Below are positions 1 through 10,020 of a stretch of 36,528 nt of DNA, in pieces (position 1 is the first letter of the stretch; each line of letters starts with the position of its first letter). Under the pieces are notes generated by a model. That model was given only the letters and a program-made list of their open reading frames with translations, did no database searches and was not told the origin of the DNA. The DNA is from an uncultured Bacilli bacterium (GTDB lineage Bacteria; Bacillota_I; Bacilli_A; RF39; UBA660): positions 1 to 36,528 of the forward strand of contig CANQDC010000006.1 of assembly GCA_947591455.1 (NCBI GenBank). The letters run 5' to 3'. Both the position numbers and the translations under genes were made by a program.

Positions 1-39
1 TCTTGCAAACCCTTTATTTATAAGGGTTTCAACAAAAAT

Positions 40-57
40 GGAGCGCTATTGCGCTCC
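40..57 (-). terminator. putative intrinsic terminator hairpin
   Basis: ggagcgc-tatt-gcgctcc (7-bp perfect stem); on the minus strand followed by attttt. Confidence 0.5.
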
Positions 58-114
58 TTCAGGGGGTTTTGGTTGATTCACTCTCACCTATAATCGTAAG
101 AGTGTTTCGAAAGG

Positions 115-138
115 TTAGCATGATATCTATCATGCTAA
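115..138. repeat. perfect 11-bp inverted repeat (24-bp palindromic element)
   Basis: ttagcatgata-tc-tatcatgctaa. Confidence 0.95.
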
Positions 139-213
139 TAAAATGATATAATGAATTCGATTCTTTGTCAAATAAATTCTATACTATTTTACAAAAATTT
201 ATAAAGAATTTTT

Positions 214-828
214 TTAATTATTGTTACTTTTTAATTTTTTTAATTCATCATAATATATTACTTCTGCGGTCATATAATATGGGATCGTCCAAATTAATGG
301 AAAAATAAATATTGATAAAAGTATCCACCCAAAAAAACTTAGACAAAAAACAAAGTAATCGGCTTTATATCCTTTTAGCATTTCTTTACTTTTTGTTAAA
401 TATTCCATAGGGGATAAACTGTTATCATCCGCATAAATTAAATACGCAAAAGAATAACTAATTGCCGCTATAATTCCAGGAATAATAAATAAGATGCTCC
501 AGAAAAAGCAAAAAACTGCTATCAATATGGATATAGCAATAATTGGTAAAACTTGTCCAATATATTTAAAAATATCCTCTCTCGATGGTTGTTCATTTCG
601 AACTATTTTTAAAAGATATGAATAAAATCCTACACTTAAGGTCATTGAAAAACAAGAAACTACTAAAGTTAAAACATTATAAATCATGGAATCTGGAGAA
701 AATAATAAATCAATTCCAAAACTTAATAAACACGTAATAGCCAGTATAATTCCATATCCTGCCCAAAAAGTTTTTAAATTTTCTTGCACAATTTTTTTGG
801 CTTTTTCTTTTATTTCTACTCTATTCAT
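214..828 (-). CDS. DUF975-like polytopic membrane protein
   Basis: 204-aa ORF with several hydrophobic segments; 'MEYLTKSKEMLKGYKADYFVFCLSFFGWILLS' resembles the DUF975 family core; AGGAGG-type SD upstream of the start (about 832-839). Confidence 0.75.
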   Translation of the reverse strand: MNRVEIKEKAKKIVQENLKTFWAGYGIILAITCLLSFGIDLLFSPDSMIYNVLTLVVSCFSMTLSVGFYSYLLKIVRNEQPSREDIFKYIGQVLPIIAISILIAVFCFFWSILFIIPGIIAAISYSFAYLIYADDNSLSPMEYLTKSKEMLKGYKADYFVFCLSFFGWILLSIFIFPLIWTIPYYMTAEVIYYDELKKLKSNNN

Positions 829-868
829 AAACTGCCTCCTTTATTTCATTATATTTTATTCATTTCAA

Positions 869-2860
869 TTAATCAAGATTAGTAATCGGTTCTAATATCT
901 TTTGATATTTTTCGTCTTTTATCTCTAAAGTATTTACAAAGTGCTCACTATCTTTTTTCGCTTGTAATAAAATTTTAAAGTCTCTCCGTAAATCGGCTAG
1001 TTGGAAAATCATATCACCACTTTGTTTGGTTCCAAATAAGTCTCCTCCTTTACGCATTAAAAAATCTTGTTCACTTATATAGAAACCATCATTGCTTTTT
1101 TCTAATACTTTTAAGCGTTCTGTATCTTTGTCGCTTATTAAATAGCAATAGGAATCTAAATCATTTCTACCTACTCTACCTCTTAATTGATGTAATGTAG
1201 CTAAGCCATAAGTTTCTGCATTAAAAATTACAATCGTTGTAGCATTTTTTACATCCACTCCTACTTCAATGACAGTTGTTGCAATTAATATTTTAATCTC
1301 TCCTTTTTGGAATGATTCCATAATTTCGGCTTTTTCTTTGGATTTTATTTTTCCATGTAAAATAGCAGTAGGTACTTTTTTATGAAACGCTTCATCAAAT
1401 TTTCTTTTAAGACTGGCTACATCGTAAATAGAATTTTCTTCATTCTCTTGAATAGAGGGAGCAACAACATAAATTTGGTGTCCTTTTTTTATTTCTTCTA
1501 AAATCTCTTTTAAAACATTTTTTAATTCACTTTCCTTTTTCACAAATGTTTTAATTTCTTTACGACCATTTGGTTTGGTTTTTATAATACTAGCATCCAT
1601 ATCATTATAGATTGTAAGTGCATACGTTCTAGGAATCGGAGTCGCACTCATATAAATAACATCAGGTTTGTACCCCTTATTTTGTAGATTCCCTCTTTGA
1701 TTTACTCCAAAACGATGCTGTTCATCGGTAATTACTAACCCTAAATTAGCAAAATAAACATTTTCATTTATTAAAGCATGAGTTCCAATTAAAATATCGA
1801 TTTCGTTTTTTTGTAATTGATCTAAAATATGTTCTTTTTCACTCTTCTTTAAACTACCTACTAATAATTCTACTTTTACATGAAATGGTTCCATCATTTC
1901 TTTTATATTCCGATAATGTTGCTCCGCTAAAATTTCTGTAGGAGCCATTAGCGTACTCTGATATCCACTTAAGGTATTGGCATACATAGCAATGGTTGCC
2001 ACAATGGTTTTTCCACTGCCAACATCTCCTTGAATTAAACGATTCATTTTTTTGGTACTACGTAAATCGTTTAAACATTCTTGCGTGGCTAGTTGTTGAT
2101 CTTTAGTTAAAGCAAATGGTAATTTTTCAATAAATTCATTTACTTTTTCTTCATCAAAATTTCGAGAAATACCTAATATTTTTTTATTTTTCGCTTTTAA
2201 GAAATTGATTTTTAACATAAATATAAATAATTCTTCATAGATTAATTTTAATTTTGCTTGTTTTAATGAAGATAAGTTTTGAGGATTATGGATAATTTCT
2301 ATAGCATTTTTTTTATTTACAAAATGATATTTTTGATTCAAGTTTTCTGGTATGTAATCTTCGACTTGATTTTCTTTTTCTAAAGCTTCTTTTATATAGT
2401 TTGACATATTGGTATTTTTGAGTCCTTTTACAATATGATATACAGGTTCAATTTTCATTTCTTTAAGCCATCCAAATTTTAAATCACTGGCCACAAAGCA
2501 ATTTTTTTCACGATTATATTTACCTACCAAAGTAATATTTTTTCCTACTTCAAGATGTGGGCTTAAAAAAGCACGATTAAAAATTGTTATTTGTATGATC
2601 AGATTACTTGTTAAAGCTTTAAATAAAATACGATTTAAATTTCTTTTGATATAAGAAAGTTTAGGAGTGGATTCAATTGTTGCATTAATGGTTATGGTAT
2701 CGGTTGTATCACATTCATTTATATTTACCGGTTTATAAATATTGTAACGATAGGGATAATAAAATAACAAGTCTTCAACCGTAAATATATTTAATTTATG
2801 TAGAAGATCTGTTGTCTTGGGGCCAACTTTTTTTAATTGTTGTAATTCCATACTATCCAC
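869..2860 (-). CDS. recG: ATP-dependent DNA helicase RecG
   Basis: 663 aa; Walker A 'RLIQGDVGSGKTIVA', 'ITDEQHRFGVNQR', 'MSATPIPRT', 'QLRGRVGR'; full-length RecG layout. Confidence 0.97.
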   Translation of the reverse strand: MDSMELQQLKKVGPKTTDLLHKLNIFTVEDLLFYYPYRYNIYKPVNINECDTTDTITINATIESTPKLSYIKRNLNRILFKALTSNLIIQITIFNRAFLSPHLEVGKNITLVGKYNREKNCFVASDLKFGWLKEMKIEPVYHIVKGLKNTNMSNYIKEALEKENQVEDYIPENLNQKYHFVNKKNAIEIIHNPQNLSSLKQAKLKLIYEELFIFMLKINFLKAKNKKILGISRNFDEEKVNEFIEKLPFALTKDQQLATQECLNDLRSTKKMNRLIQGDVGSGKTIVATIAMYANTLSGYQSTLMAPTEILAEQHYRNIKEMMEPFHVKVELLVGSLKKSEKEHILDQLQKNEIDILIGTHALINENVYFANLGLVITDEQHRFGVNQRGNLQNKGYKPDVIYMSATPIPRTYALTIYNDMDASIIKTKPNGRKEIKTFVKKESELKNVLKEILEEIKKGHQIYVVAPSIQENEENSIYDVASLKRKFDEAFHKKVPTAILHGKIKSKEKAEIMESFQKGEIKILIATTVIEVGVDVKNATTIVIFNAETYGLATLHQLRGRVGRNDLDSYCYLISDKDTERLKVLEKSNDGFYISEQDFLMRKGGDLFGTKQSGDMIFQLADLRRDFKILLQAKKDSEHFVNTLEIKDEKYQKILEPITNLD

Positions 2861-2960
2861 CTTATTCGTATTTTTATTATAACAAATATGTGAACAAATG
2901 TACAGATTTTGTCTTAGCTTTTATTTTTAAAAATTTTTTTAAAATTTTGATAAAAAAATG

Positions 2961-2989
2961 TTGACAAAAATAAGCTTATCAATTAGTAT
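2961..2989 (+). promoter_or_regulatory. sigma-A/70-type promoter facing right in the recG-nifJ gap
   Basis: TTGACA (2961-2966), 17-bp spacer, tagtat (2984-2989). Confidence 0.6.
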
Positions 2990-2995
2990 ATATAT

Positions 2996-3022
2996 CACCA
3001 ATTCACTTAATGCGAATTGGTG
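2996..3022. repeat. 9-bp inverted repeat just downstream of the promoter
   Basis: caccaattc (2996-3004) / gaattggtg (3014-3022). Confidence 0.95.
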
Positions 3023-3106
3023 CTAGTATCACACTAGTCAACCCCTTTTTATTCTTTTAGAAGCAGTCTTTCAGGGGGCTGCTTCCATTGTGGAATTTAA
3101 AAAGTA

Positions 3107-6100
3107 CTAACTGTTTTGTTTAGTACTTTTTTCTTTATAAAATTGATATCTTTTGATCGCATGTTGTTTGTTTAATTCTAATAAATTTTTGGCTAATTTT
3201 TCGTCTTTAATTTTTAAGGCATTATAGCGAGTTTCGTTTTGTAAGAATTCATCATATACATCAAAATCTGGTTCTTTACTATCTAAAAATAATTGTTCAG
3301 TATTTGGTTGATATCTCATTAATAATTGATATCCAGATCGAACGGCTAGATCTTGTTGTTTTAGGGAGCAAGAAAGTCCTCCTTTAATTCCATGTTCAAC
3401 ACAGGTAGCATAAGCAATGATTAGTGCTGGGCCATTGTGTTGCTCTGCTTCTTTTATGGCCTGAATGGTTTGATTAAAATTCCCACCTAAGGAAATACTA
3501 GCTACATAACAGTTTGGATAAGATAAAGCAATACGAAATAAATCTTTTTTATAATTCCGTTTCCCAAAATCAGCAAATTCAGCTACTTGACCAATTTTGG
3601 ACGCTTTAGACATTTGGCCTCCTGTATTTGAATAGCTTTCCGTATCGAGGACAAGAATTTTTACAGGATAATTGGTAGATAAAATATGATCTATTCCTCC
3701 AAACCCTATGTCATAGGCCCAACCATCTCCTCCCACAGCCCATATACTTCTGGAAGGAATATAATCTAATAAATTTTGTAAATCTTTAGGTATTTCTAGA
3801 TCTTTTAAGTCATTTTTGATTTGATATGTCATGGCAAAATCTTCTTTATTGTCTAGCCATAATTGAAATTTTTCTTTTACTTCATCATTTACTGCTTCTA
3901 AGGAAGTTTTCATAATATTTTCAATTTGCTCTCTTTTTTGTTTGTTCGATAAATACATACCTAAAGCAAATTCTGCATTATCTTCAAATAAAGAGTTGGC
4001 CCAAGGAATACTATACGGAGTTGATGGGGCACTGCCTCCATAAATACTTGAACACCCAGTTGCATTAGCAATCATTAATTTTTTTCCTACTATTTGACTT
4101 AATAAGCGAATATACGCGGCTTCTCCACATCCTGCACAGGCACCACTGAATTCAAAAAGTGGTTTTACGAAACTTAAATCTTTGACTTCGTTTTTGGTTT
4201 TTACTATAGAATTTTCATATTCATTAAAATAATAATTACTTATTTTTTGTTTTTCTTCATCAAATTGACCAAATTCTAAAGCTTTTTTTCCTTTTAAACC
4301 TGGACATGTATCTATACAAAGACCACAACTGGTACAATCTGCTTCGCTAATAGAAACGTAGAAATCATAATCTAGATCTCCTAGAAAAGGTTTTTTCGTA
4401 GTACTTTGTTTGGTTTTAAAGCAACGGATGACTGCATGAGGACAAACAAAACTGCATCGCCCACATTGAATACAATTTTCGGGTATCCATTTCACTACTT
4501 TATCGGCAATATTACGCTTTTCTTCCTTAGCAAGCCCTCCTGGAAAACTACCATCCATTAAAGGCATGATTTCACTTATGGGTATTGTATTTCCTAAACG
4601 AGCATTAATTTTCTCAAAAAGATTCGTTGCTTCTTTTTTTGGGTAGCTCACTTGACTTAATTCTATTTGATAAAGTTCACTAAAGGCCTTATGAATTGCT
4701 TGTTTATTCTTTTCAATTACCTCATTTCCTTTTGTTTTATATTGTGAGGTAATGGTTTCTTTCACTAACTCAAGGGCATTTTTAATTCCCAATAAACGTA
4801 AAATAATCACTTCCATAATTTTATTTATTTTCCCATGCATGCCATATTCTTCAGCTATTGTACTTGCGGGAATACCTAAAACCATAATGTGATGATCAAC
4901 AATAAATTTTTTATCTGTTTCATTTATTTTCATATCTAAAGTTTTGGCATTAAGGGTATTTACTAATAAAATTCCATTGGGTTTTACTTTTGTTACAATA
5001 TCAAATTTTTTAAAATATTCATCTTTTGTAACTACTACTATATCGCCATGAGTTACATAAAAGGGTGCATAGATTTTTTTATTCTTGATTCGGAGATTAC
5101 TTACGGTCACTCCGCCACTTTTTTTGGAATCATATTCAAAGTATCCATCGACTTCTTTTTCTAATTTTTGGGAAGCAATTTTTAGTAAATCCTTACTAGC
5201 ACTCACCATACCATCGCTACCGAAACCATAAATTAAAATTTCTTTATCGTTCAAATCTAATTCATAAGGCTCTTTTTTTAAGCTTAAGTTTGTCACATCA
5301 TCACAAATGCCAATTGTAAAGCTATTTTGTAAATGATTTTCTAACATTTTGTAAACACTGTAAATATCACTTGGCGTTGTATTTTTACTTGATAAGCCAA
5401 ACCGTCCTCCGACAATTTTTATCTCTGTATTTTTTAAGGCCGCTACTACATCTAAATATAGAGGTTCTCCAACACTTCCAGCTTCTTTTGTTCGATCTAA
5501 TACAGCAATTTTTTTTACGGATTTTGGTAAAACTTCTAATAAATATTTCACACTAAATGGTCGATATAAATGAACGGCAATACAACCAATTTTATGGCCT
5601 TTTTTATTTTCATTTTCTACAACTAGTTTAATTGTATCAACAACACTTCCCATCGCTATAATAATATTTTCAGCATTACTATCTCCATAGTAATTAAAAG
5701 GTTTACAGTCTGTATTGGTAATTTTATTTACTTTTTGCATGATTTCATTTACGATATCCGGCATTTTTTCATAATAGCTATTTCTTGCTTCCATCGACTG
5801 AAAATAAATATCTTCGTTTTCTGCTAACCCTTTTTCAATATTATGATCTATATTTAGCGTTCTTTTTTTAAATTCGGCTATTTTGTCATAATTCACTAAT
5901 TTTAAGAATTCGGTATCCTCTATAGGCTCAATCGTATTCAATTCATGACTGGTTCGAAACCCATCAAAAAAATGTAAGAATGGTAGAGATCCTTCGATAC
6001 TTGCTAAATGGGCTACTACCGCATTCGTTCTTACTTCCTCAATATTGTTGGATGCTAATAGGCAAAAACCAGTTTCGCGGGTTGAATAAACATCACTATG

Positions 6101-6469
6101 ATCACCAAATATAGATAAAGCATGGGTAGCCACTGTTCTTGATGCAACATGAATTACACCAGGTAACATTTCTCCGGCTATTTTATACATATTGGGAATC
6201 ATTAATAAAAGCCCTTGGCTCGCTGTAAACGTTGTAGCTAAAGAACCAGTTATTAAGGCACCATGCATCGCTCCGGCCGCTCCTGCCTCACTTTGCATTT
6301 CAATTAATTCAACTTGATGATTAAATAAATTTCTTTTCGATGTATGATTAATAAAATCAATATTCGAAGCCATAGGACTTGATGGCGTAATTGGATAAAT
6401 GGCAGCTACTTCACTAAATAGATAGGCCATATCAGAACATATTTTATTCGCATCTGCTACTTGTTTCAT
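3107..6469 (-). CDS. nifJ: pyruvate:ferredoxin (flavodoxin) oxidoreductase
   Basis: 1120 aa; N-terminal 'AYLFSEVAAIYPITPSSPMA', two 4Fe-4S motifs ('CIQCGRCSFVCPHAVIRC', 'CTSCGLCIDTCP'), TPP-binding 'GGDGWAYDIGFGGIDH' and 'NTGGQMSK'. Confidence 0.97.
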   Translation of the reverse strand: MKQVADANKICSDMAYLFSEVAAIYPITPSSPMASNIDFINHTSKRNLFNHQVELIEMQSEAGAAGAMHGALITGSLATTFTASQGLLLMIPNMYKIAGEMLPGVIHVASRTVATHALSIFGDHSDVYSTRETGFCLLASNNIEEVRTNAVVAHLASIEGSLPFLHFFDGFRTSHELNTIEPIEDTEFLKLVNYDKIAEFKKRTLNIDHNIEKGLAENEDIYFQSMEARNSYYEKMPDIVNEIMQKVNKITNTDCKPFNYYGDSNAENIIIAMGSVVDTIKLVVENENKKGHKIGCIAVHLYRPFSVKYLLEVLPKSVKKIAVLDRTKEAGSVGEPLYLDVVAALKNTEIKIVGGRFGLSSKNTTPSDIYSVYKMLENHLQNSFTIGICDDVTNLSLKKEPYELDLNDKEILIYGFGSDGMVSASKDLLKIASQKLEKEVDGYFEYDSKKSGGVTVSNLRIKNKKIYAPFYVTHGDIVVVTKDEYFKKFDIVTKVKPNGILLVNTLNAKTLDMKINETDKKFIVDHHIMVLGIPASTIAEEYGMHGKINKIMEVIILRLLGIKNALELVKETITSQYKTKGNEVIEKNKQAIHKAFSELYQIELSQVSYPKKEATNLFEKINARLGNTIPISEIMPLMDGSFPGGLAKEEKRNIADKVVKWIPENCIQCGRCSFVCPHAVIRCFKTKQSTTKKPFLGDLDYDFYVSISEADCTSCGLCIDTCPGLKGKKALEFGQFDEEKQKISNYYFNEYENSIVKTKNEVKDLSFVKPLFEFSGACAGCGEAAYIRLLSQIVGKKLMIANATGCSSIYGGSAPSTPYSIPWANSLFEDNAEFALGMYLSNKQKREQIENIMKTSLEAVNDEVKEKFQLWLDNKEDFAMTYQIKNDLKDLEIPKDLQNLLDYIPSRSIWAVGGDGWAYDIGFGGIDHILSTNYPVKILVLDTESYSNTGGQMSKASKIGQVAEFADFGKRNYKKDLFRIALSYPNCYVASISLGGNFNQTIQAIKEAEQHNGPALIIAYATCVEHGIKGGLSCSLKQQDLAVRSGYQLLMRYQPNTEQLFLDSKEPDFDVYDEFLQNETRYNALKIKDEKLAKNLLELNKQHAIKRYQFYKEKSTKQNS

Positions 6470-6503
6470 TTGTATCCCTCCTAGTATCTAGTATATCACA
6501 AAA

Positions 6504-6547
6504 AAACAAACTCTTATTGAAGATTTTTTCTCCTTAAGAATTTGTTT
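6504..6547 (-). terminator. putative intrinsic terminator at the 3' end of the glycan locus
   Basis: aaacaaactctt (6504-6515) / aagaatttgttt (6536-6547), 12-bp stem with one mismatch, followed on the minus strand by a T-rich run (gtttgttttttt); sits between the 6568-7539 CDS and nifJ. Confidence 0.6.
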
Positions 6548-6567
6548 CATTTCTTTTTTCTTTTTTG

Positions 6568-7539
6568 TTAATTTTTTATATTTTTACTCGTTTCTTTTAT
6601 GATATAAATAGGTCGTTTTTTGGTTTCTAAATACGTTTTTGATAAGTATTCCCCAATAATTCCCAAACAGAATAATTGAACCCCACTTACTAAAAAAATT
6701 ACACATATCATTGAGGGCCAGCCACTCGTTGGATCGCCAAAAATAATCGTTTTCATAATAATTACTATAATCATAATAAAAGCGATCAAGCAAAAAATCA
6801 TTCCAAGTAAAGCAGCTATCGTTAAAGGAGCTGTGGTAAAGGCCACAATCCCTTCAATCGCATATTTAAATAATTTCCAAAAGGACCATTTCGTTTCTCC
6901 AGCCACTCTTTCGATGTTTTTATATTCTAACCATTTTGTTTTAAATCCTACAAAACCAAACAAGCCTTTAGAAAAACGATTATATTCTTTTAATTGTAAA
7001 ATTGCATCCACCATCTTTCGAGTCATTAAACGGTAATCTCTTGCTCCATCTACTAATTCAACATCTGACATTTTATTAATTACTTTATAAAAGATTCTGG
7101 CAAAAAAACTGCGAATTGGTGGTTCTCTCTCTCTCGTTACTCTTCTCGTTGCTACACAATCATAATCGAAAGAATCATCATTTAATAAATCTAACATTTT
7201 AGGGAGTAAAGAAGGTGGATCTTGTAAATCAGCATCCATAAGGCCCACATACTCTCCTGTTGCTTTTTCTAATCCAGCATACATCGCAGCTTCTTTTCCA
7301 AAGTTCCGAGAAAAAGATATATATTTTACTCGTTCATCTTCTTTTTGTAATTCTTTCATAATTTTTATAGTATTATCATGACTTCCATCATCTACTAAAA
7401 TTAGTTCTAAATTGACTTTTAAAGAGTCGAATACTTTACAAATTTCTTTATAAAATAAAGGCAAAGATTTCTCTTCATTATAACAAGACACAATAATACT
7501 TAACGTTTCTTTTGCCATTTTTACACCTCTTTTTTCCAT
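6568..7539 (-). CDS. GT2 polyprenyl-phosphate glycosyltransferase (GtrB/DPM1-like)
   Basis: 323 aa; 'LSIIVSCYNEEKSLPLFYKEI', 'LVDDGSHDNT', 'YVGLMDADLQDPP', two C-terminal TM helices. Confidence 0.9.
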   Translation of the reverse strand: MEKRGVKMAKETLSIIVSCYNEEKSLPLFYKEICKVFDSLKVNLELILVDDGSHDNTIKIMKELQKEDERVKYISFSRNFGKEAAMYAGLEKATGEYVGLMDADLQDPPSLLPKMLDLLNDDSFDYDCVATRRVTREREPPIRSFFARIFYKVINKMSDVELVDGARDYRLMTRKMVDAILQLKEYNRFSKGLFGFVGFKTKWLEYKNIERVAGETKWSFWKLFKYAIEGIVAFTTAPLTIAALLGMIFCLIAFIMIIVIIMKTIIFGDPTSGWPSMICVIFLVSGVQLFCLGIIGEYLSKTYLETKKRPIYIIKETSKNIKN

Positions 7540-9179
7540 ATTAATACAGCAACAAATAAACAGACAGTTATCACACTAATTTTATTGGAAAGTTGATCAT
7601 AAATTGTTCCTGTATAATTCATTTCAATTATAGCACTCTTTTTTACTTTTATCTCTATAAAACCTTTTTTATTTTCATAATAAGGGATTTCTTCTTCACT
7701 ATGATCATAAATAGCTTTTATTTGATACCCTAAATAATAAAGACGTGGTAATTCTAAGGTGACTTGTTCTTTTGTATTTACTTGAAATTTTAAATAAGGT
7801 GTTTTATTTTCTATTAATTTGATTTGACCTGTTCCTTCTTCAAGGATTATTTCTTCACTTCTAGTATTTAAATAGTCACTATTTTCTTTTGCTTTATTTG
7901 GTAAATATTCTTCTTGCCAACCCATTCCAATTTGAGACAAATCATATTCATTTTTGGATATCGTTCGATAATTTTGTGTGAATAAGCAAAATAGTGAAAC
8001 GCATATACAAGATAGGATACTAAGCACTATTATTTTCTTTTGTTTGATTTCTTGTAAAGCATAGGAACACAATATACTGACTCCAAAAGCTGTAAGTGTT
8101 CCTAACCGATAGGGAAATTGAATCATTAATAAAAAATTAGGTAATATCATCCAAGGGAAAGCAAGTGAAGACATCCATATTCCTAAAAAGGTACAGATCA
8201 TTCCGGTGGCAAAAAGAAAATCTTTTTTTATTTTTTGTCTCACTTTCTTAAAGCTTTTGATTTGAAAAAATAAATAAATAATTAAAAAAATGGCCACAAT
8301 ATTTATAAAATGATACCCTATATTACGTGACCCAATAAAAAATTGATATGGTTTCAATCCATTCCAATAAACTCCGAAAGGATTCGCCATAGAGTTCTTT
8401 TGAAAAGCTACATAATTATGGGTTAACATGTGTTCTACTAATGGAATTAAAAAAGGTGAAGAAATTCCTAAAACCAAAATCGTAGCGAGTAAAAAATGTT
8501 TTATTTTCTTTTCTGTTTTTAGTTTATTAAAATAGATCAATAATATAATTCCTAAAAATAAGGTAACATAAATTGTCATGACTAAATGCGAAGAAATTAA
8601 ACCGACATACCCTAAAACAAAATATAGATAGAATTTTTTATATTGATTATTTAGTAAATAATACACACTATTAAAAACAATAGGCAAAAAAATAAATACC
8701 AGAGATTCAGCTTCGGCATCTCTTACTATATAATCATATATTTTATAAGGAGCAGTCATATAAAAAATAGTTGATACAAAAGATATGGTTTTATTTTTTG
8801 TAACACATTTCATAAAATGATACATAAATAAACCAGAGAAAGCTATTGAAATAAAATCAGTTATTTTTATCGCTGTAAATACATTTATATTTGGAATCAT
8901 TTTATAAAAAATGACAGCTAGTATATGGACAAGTTGAGGATAAAAAATTCCGGCCCCATACCCAAAATTATGGGCAATCATCGGAAATATTTTTAAAGTA
9001 AATAAATTCTTATAACTCAAATTATAAGATAAAGATAGAATATTTGCTATATGATATCCTGTATCATGCCCTTCAAAATAATTATTATTTAAAATAGGGA
9101 TTAATAAGAATAGAGATATTAATAAAATAATAAAGTAAAATTTATCTAACCATTTCCAAACTTTTTTTAATTTATCCAT
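7521..9179 (-). CDS. large polytopic membrane protein, GT-C/YfhO-like (6-pyruvoyl-tetrahydropterin-synthase-related membrane family)
   Basis: 552 aa with about 12 hydrophobic segments; 'YFEGHDTGYHIANILSL' and 'YDYIVRDAEAESLVFIFLPIVF' typical of this family; overlaps the GT2 start. Confidence 0.65.
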   Translation of the reverse strand: MDKLKKVWKWLDKFYFIILLISLFLLIPILNNNYFEGHDTGYHIANILSLSYNLSYKNLFTLKIFPMIAHNFGYGAGIFYPQLVHILAVIFYKMIPNINVFTAIKITDFISIAFSGLFMYHFMKCVTKNKTISFVSTIFYMTAPYKIYDYIVRDAEAESLVFIFLPIVFNSVYYLLNNQYKKFYLYFVLGYVGLISSHLVMTIYVTLFLGIILLIYFNKLKTEKKIKHFLLATILVLGISSPFLIPLVEHMLTHNYVAFQKNSMANPFGVYWNGLKPYQFFIGSRNIGYHFINIVAIFLIIYLFFQIKSFKKVRQKIKKDFLFATGMICTFLGIWMSSLAFPWMILPNFLLMIQFPYRLGTLTAFGVSILCSYALQEIKQKKIIVLSILSCICVSLFCLFTQNYRTISKNEYDLSQIGMGWQEEYLPNKAKENSDYLNTRSEEIILEEGTGQIKLIENKTPYLKFQVNTKEQVTLELPRLYYLGYQIKAIYDHSEEEIPYYENKKGFIEIKVKKSAIIEMNYTGTIYDQLSNKISVITVCLFVAVLIWKKEV

Positions 9180-9221
9180 TTTATATCACTTCTTAAATTA
9201 TAATATATCAAAAAATGAATT

Positions 9222-10016
9222 TTAATTCTTTAATTGATTATTTTTTTCAGAAACAGCATACAATTTTACAAGAATTTTGGCTATACAATTTGGCCAAAAT
9301 TTTTTAAACATAATATAATCCTCTTCTATTCTAATATTATTATTTATAATTTCAGTAGTAGTTGAATTTTCGTGAATTCTATGTCCCATTAAATACTTAT
9401 TTATATATATAAATTTACCTTTTAATTTAGATAATCTTTCCCAAGCCAACCAATCTACGTCACATTTCATTTCACTTGCAAATATCTCTTTAGGACAACT
9501 TTTTTTCACAAAAGTTACAGATGGGCATCCTATTGCATCTCCAAAACAAATTGCACTTCTTTTCATTATTTTTAAACCGGCAAAACTATGTAAACGCAAA
9601 GGCAATAATAATATTTTTTTTAATTTTAAATTAAGGTTTTTATATTCTTTTTGAGCGCCTTTTATTTCATAATAATTAGGAAATAATATAATTGCATTTT
9701 TATTTTTTTTATATGCATTTACTATTTCTTCAGCATAATTTTCATCGTAAATATCATCTTGATGAGCAATAGTAACTAAATCTGTTTTGGCAGCAGATAC
9801 AGCAAAATCAAAGTCATAACCAATTCCTTTTTTTACTTTATTTATAATTACTTGTAATTTATATTTTTTGGCAATTTTTTTTATAAAATCATTAGGAGTT
9901 GAGGTGGCTATTACAATATATGATTTTATTGTTTGGTTTACAACCGATTTAATACATTCTTCTAAATAATTTGATTCTTTATAAGCTAACACTACAAAAG
10001 TATGAGATGGTTTCAA
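9222..10016 (-). CDS. GT2 family glycosyltransferase
   Basis: 264 aa; 'FVVLAYKESNYLEECIKSVVNQT', 'DLVTIAHQDDIYDENY'. Confidence 0.85.
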   Translation of the reverse strand: MKPSHTFVVLAYKESNYLEECIKSVVNQTIKSYIVIATSTPNDFIKKIAKKYKLQVIINKVKKGIGYDFDFAVSAAKTDLVTIAHQDDIYDENYAEEIVNAYKKNKNAIILFPNYYEIKGAQKEYKNLNLKLKKILLLPLRLHSFAGLKIMKRSAICFGDAIGCPSVTFVKKSCPKEIFASEMKCDVDWLAWERLSKLKGKFIYINKYLMGHRIHENSTTTEIINNNIRIEEDYIMFKKFWPNCIAKILVKLYAVSEKNNQLKN

Positions 10017-10020
10017 TATA

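Noticed and set aside
1-140. Glycine riboswitch (ctgaaggagcgcaa resembles a glycine-riboswitch core segment)
   Set aside because: Only a short local resemblance; the rest of the conserved core is absent
686-895. Plus-strand ORF of 69 aa
   Set aside because: Antisense to the DUF975-like and recG genes; low-complexity F/L/I composition, no family motif
5371-5556. Plus-strand ORF of 61 aa inside nifJ
   Set aside because: Fully antisense to a strong, conserved CDS; leucine/phenylalanine-rich artefact
6584-6793. Minus-strand ORF of 69 aa
   Set aside because: Alternate frame within the GtrB-like GT2 gene, no independent support
6833-7036. Plus-strand ORF of 67 aa
   Set aside because: Antisense to the GT2 gene, no motif
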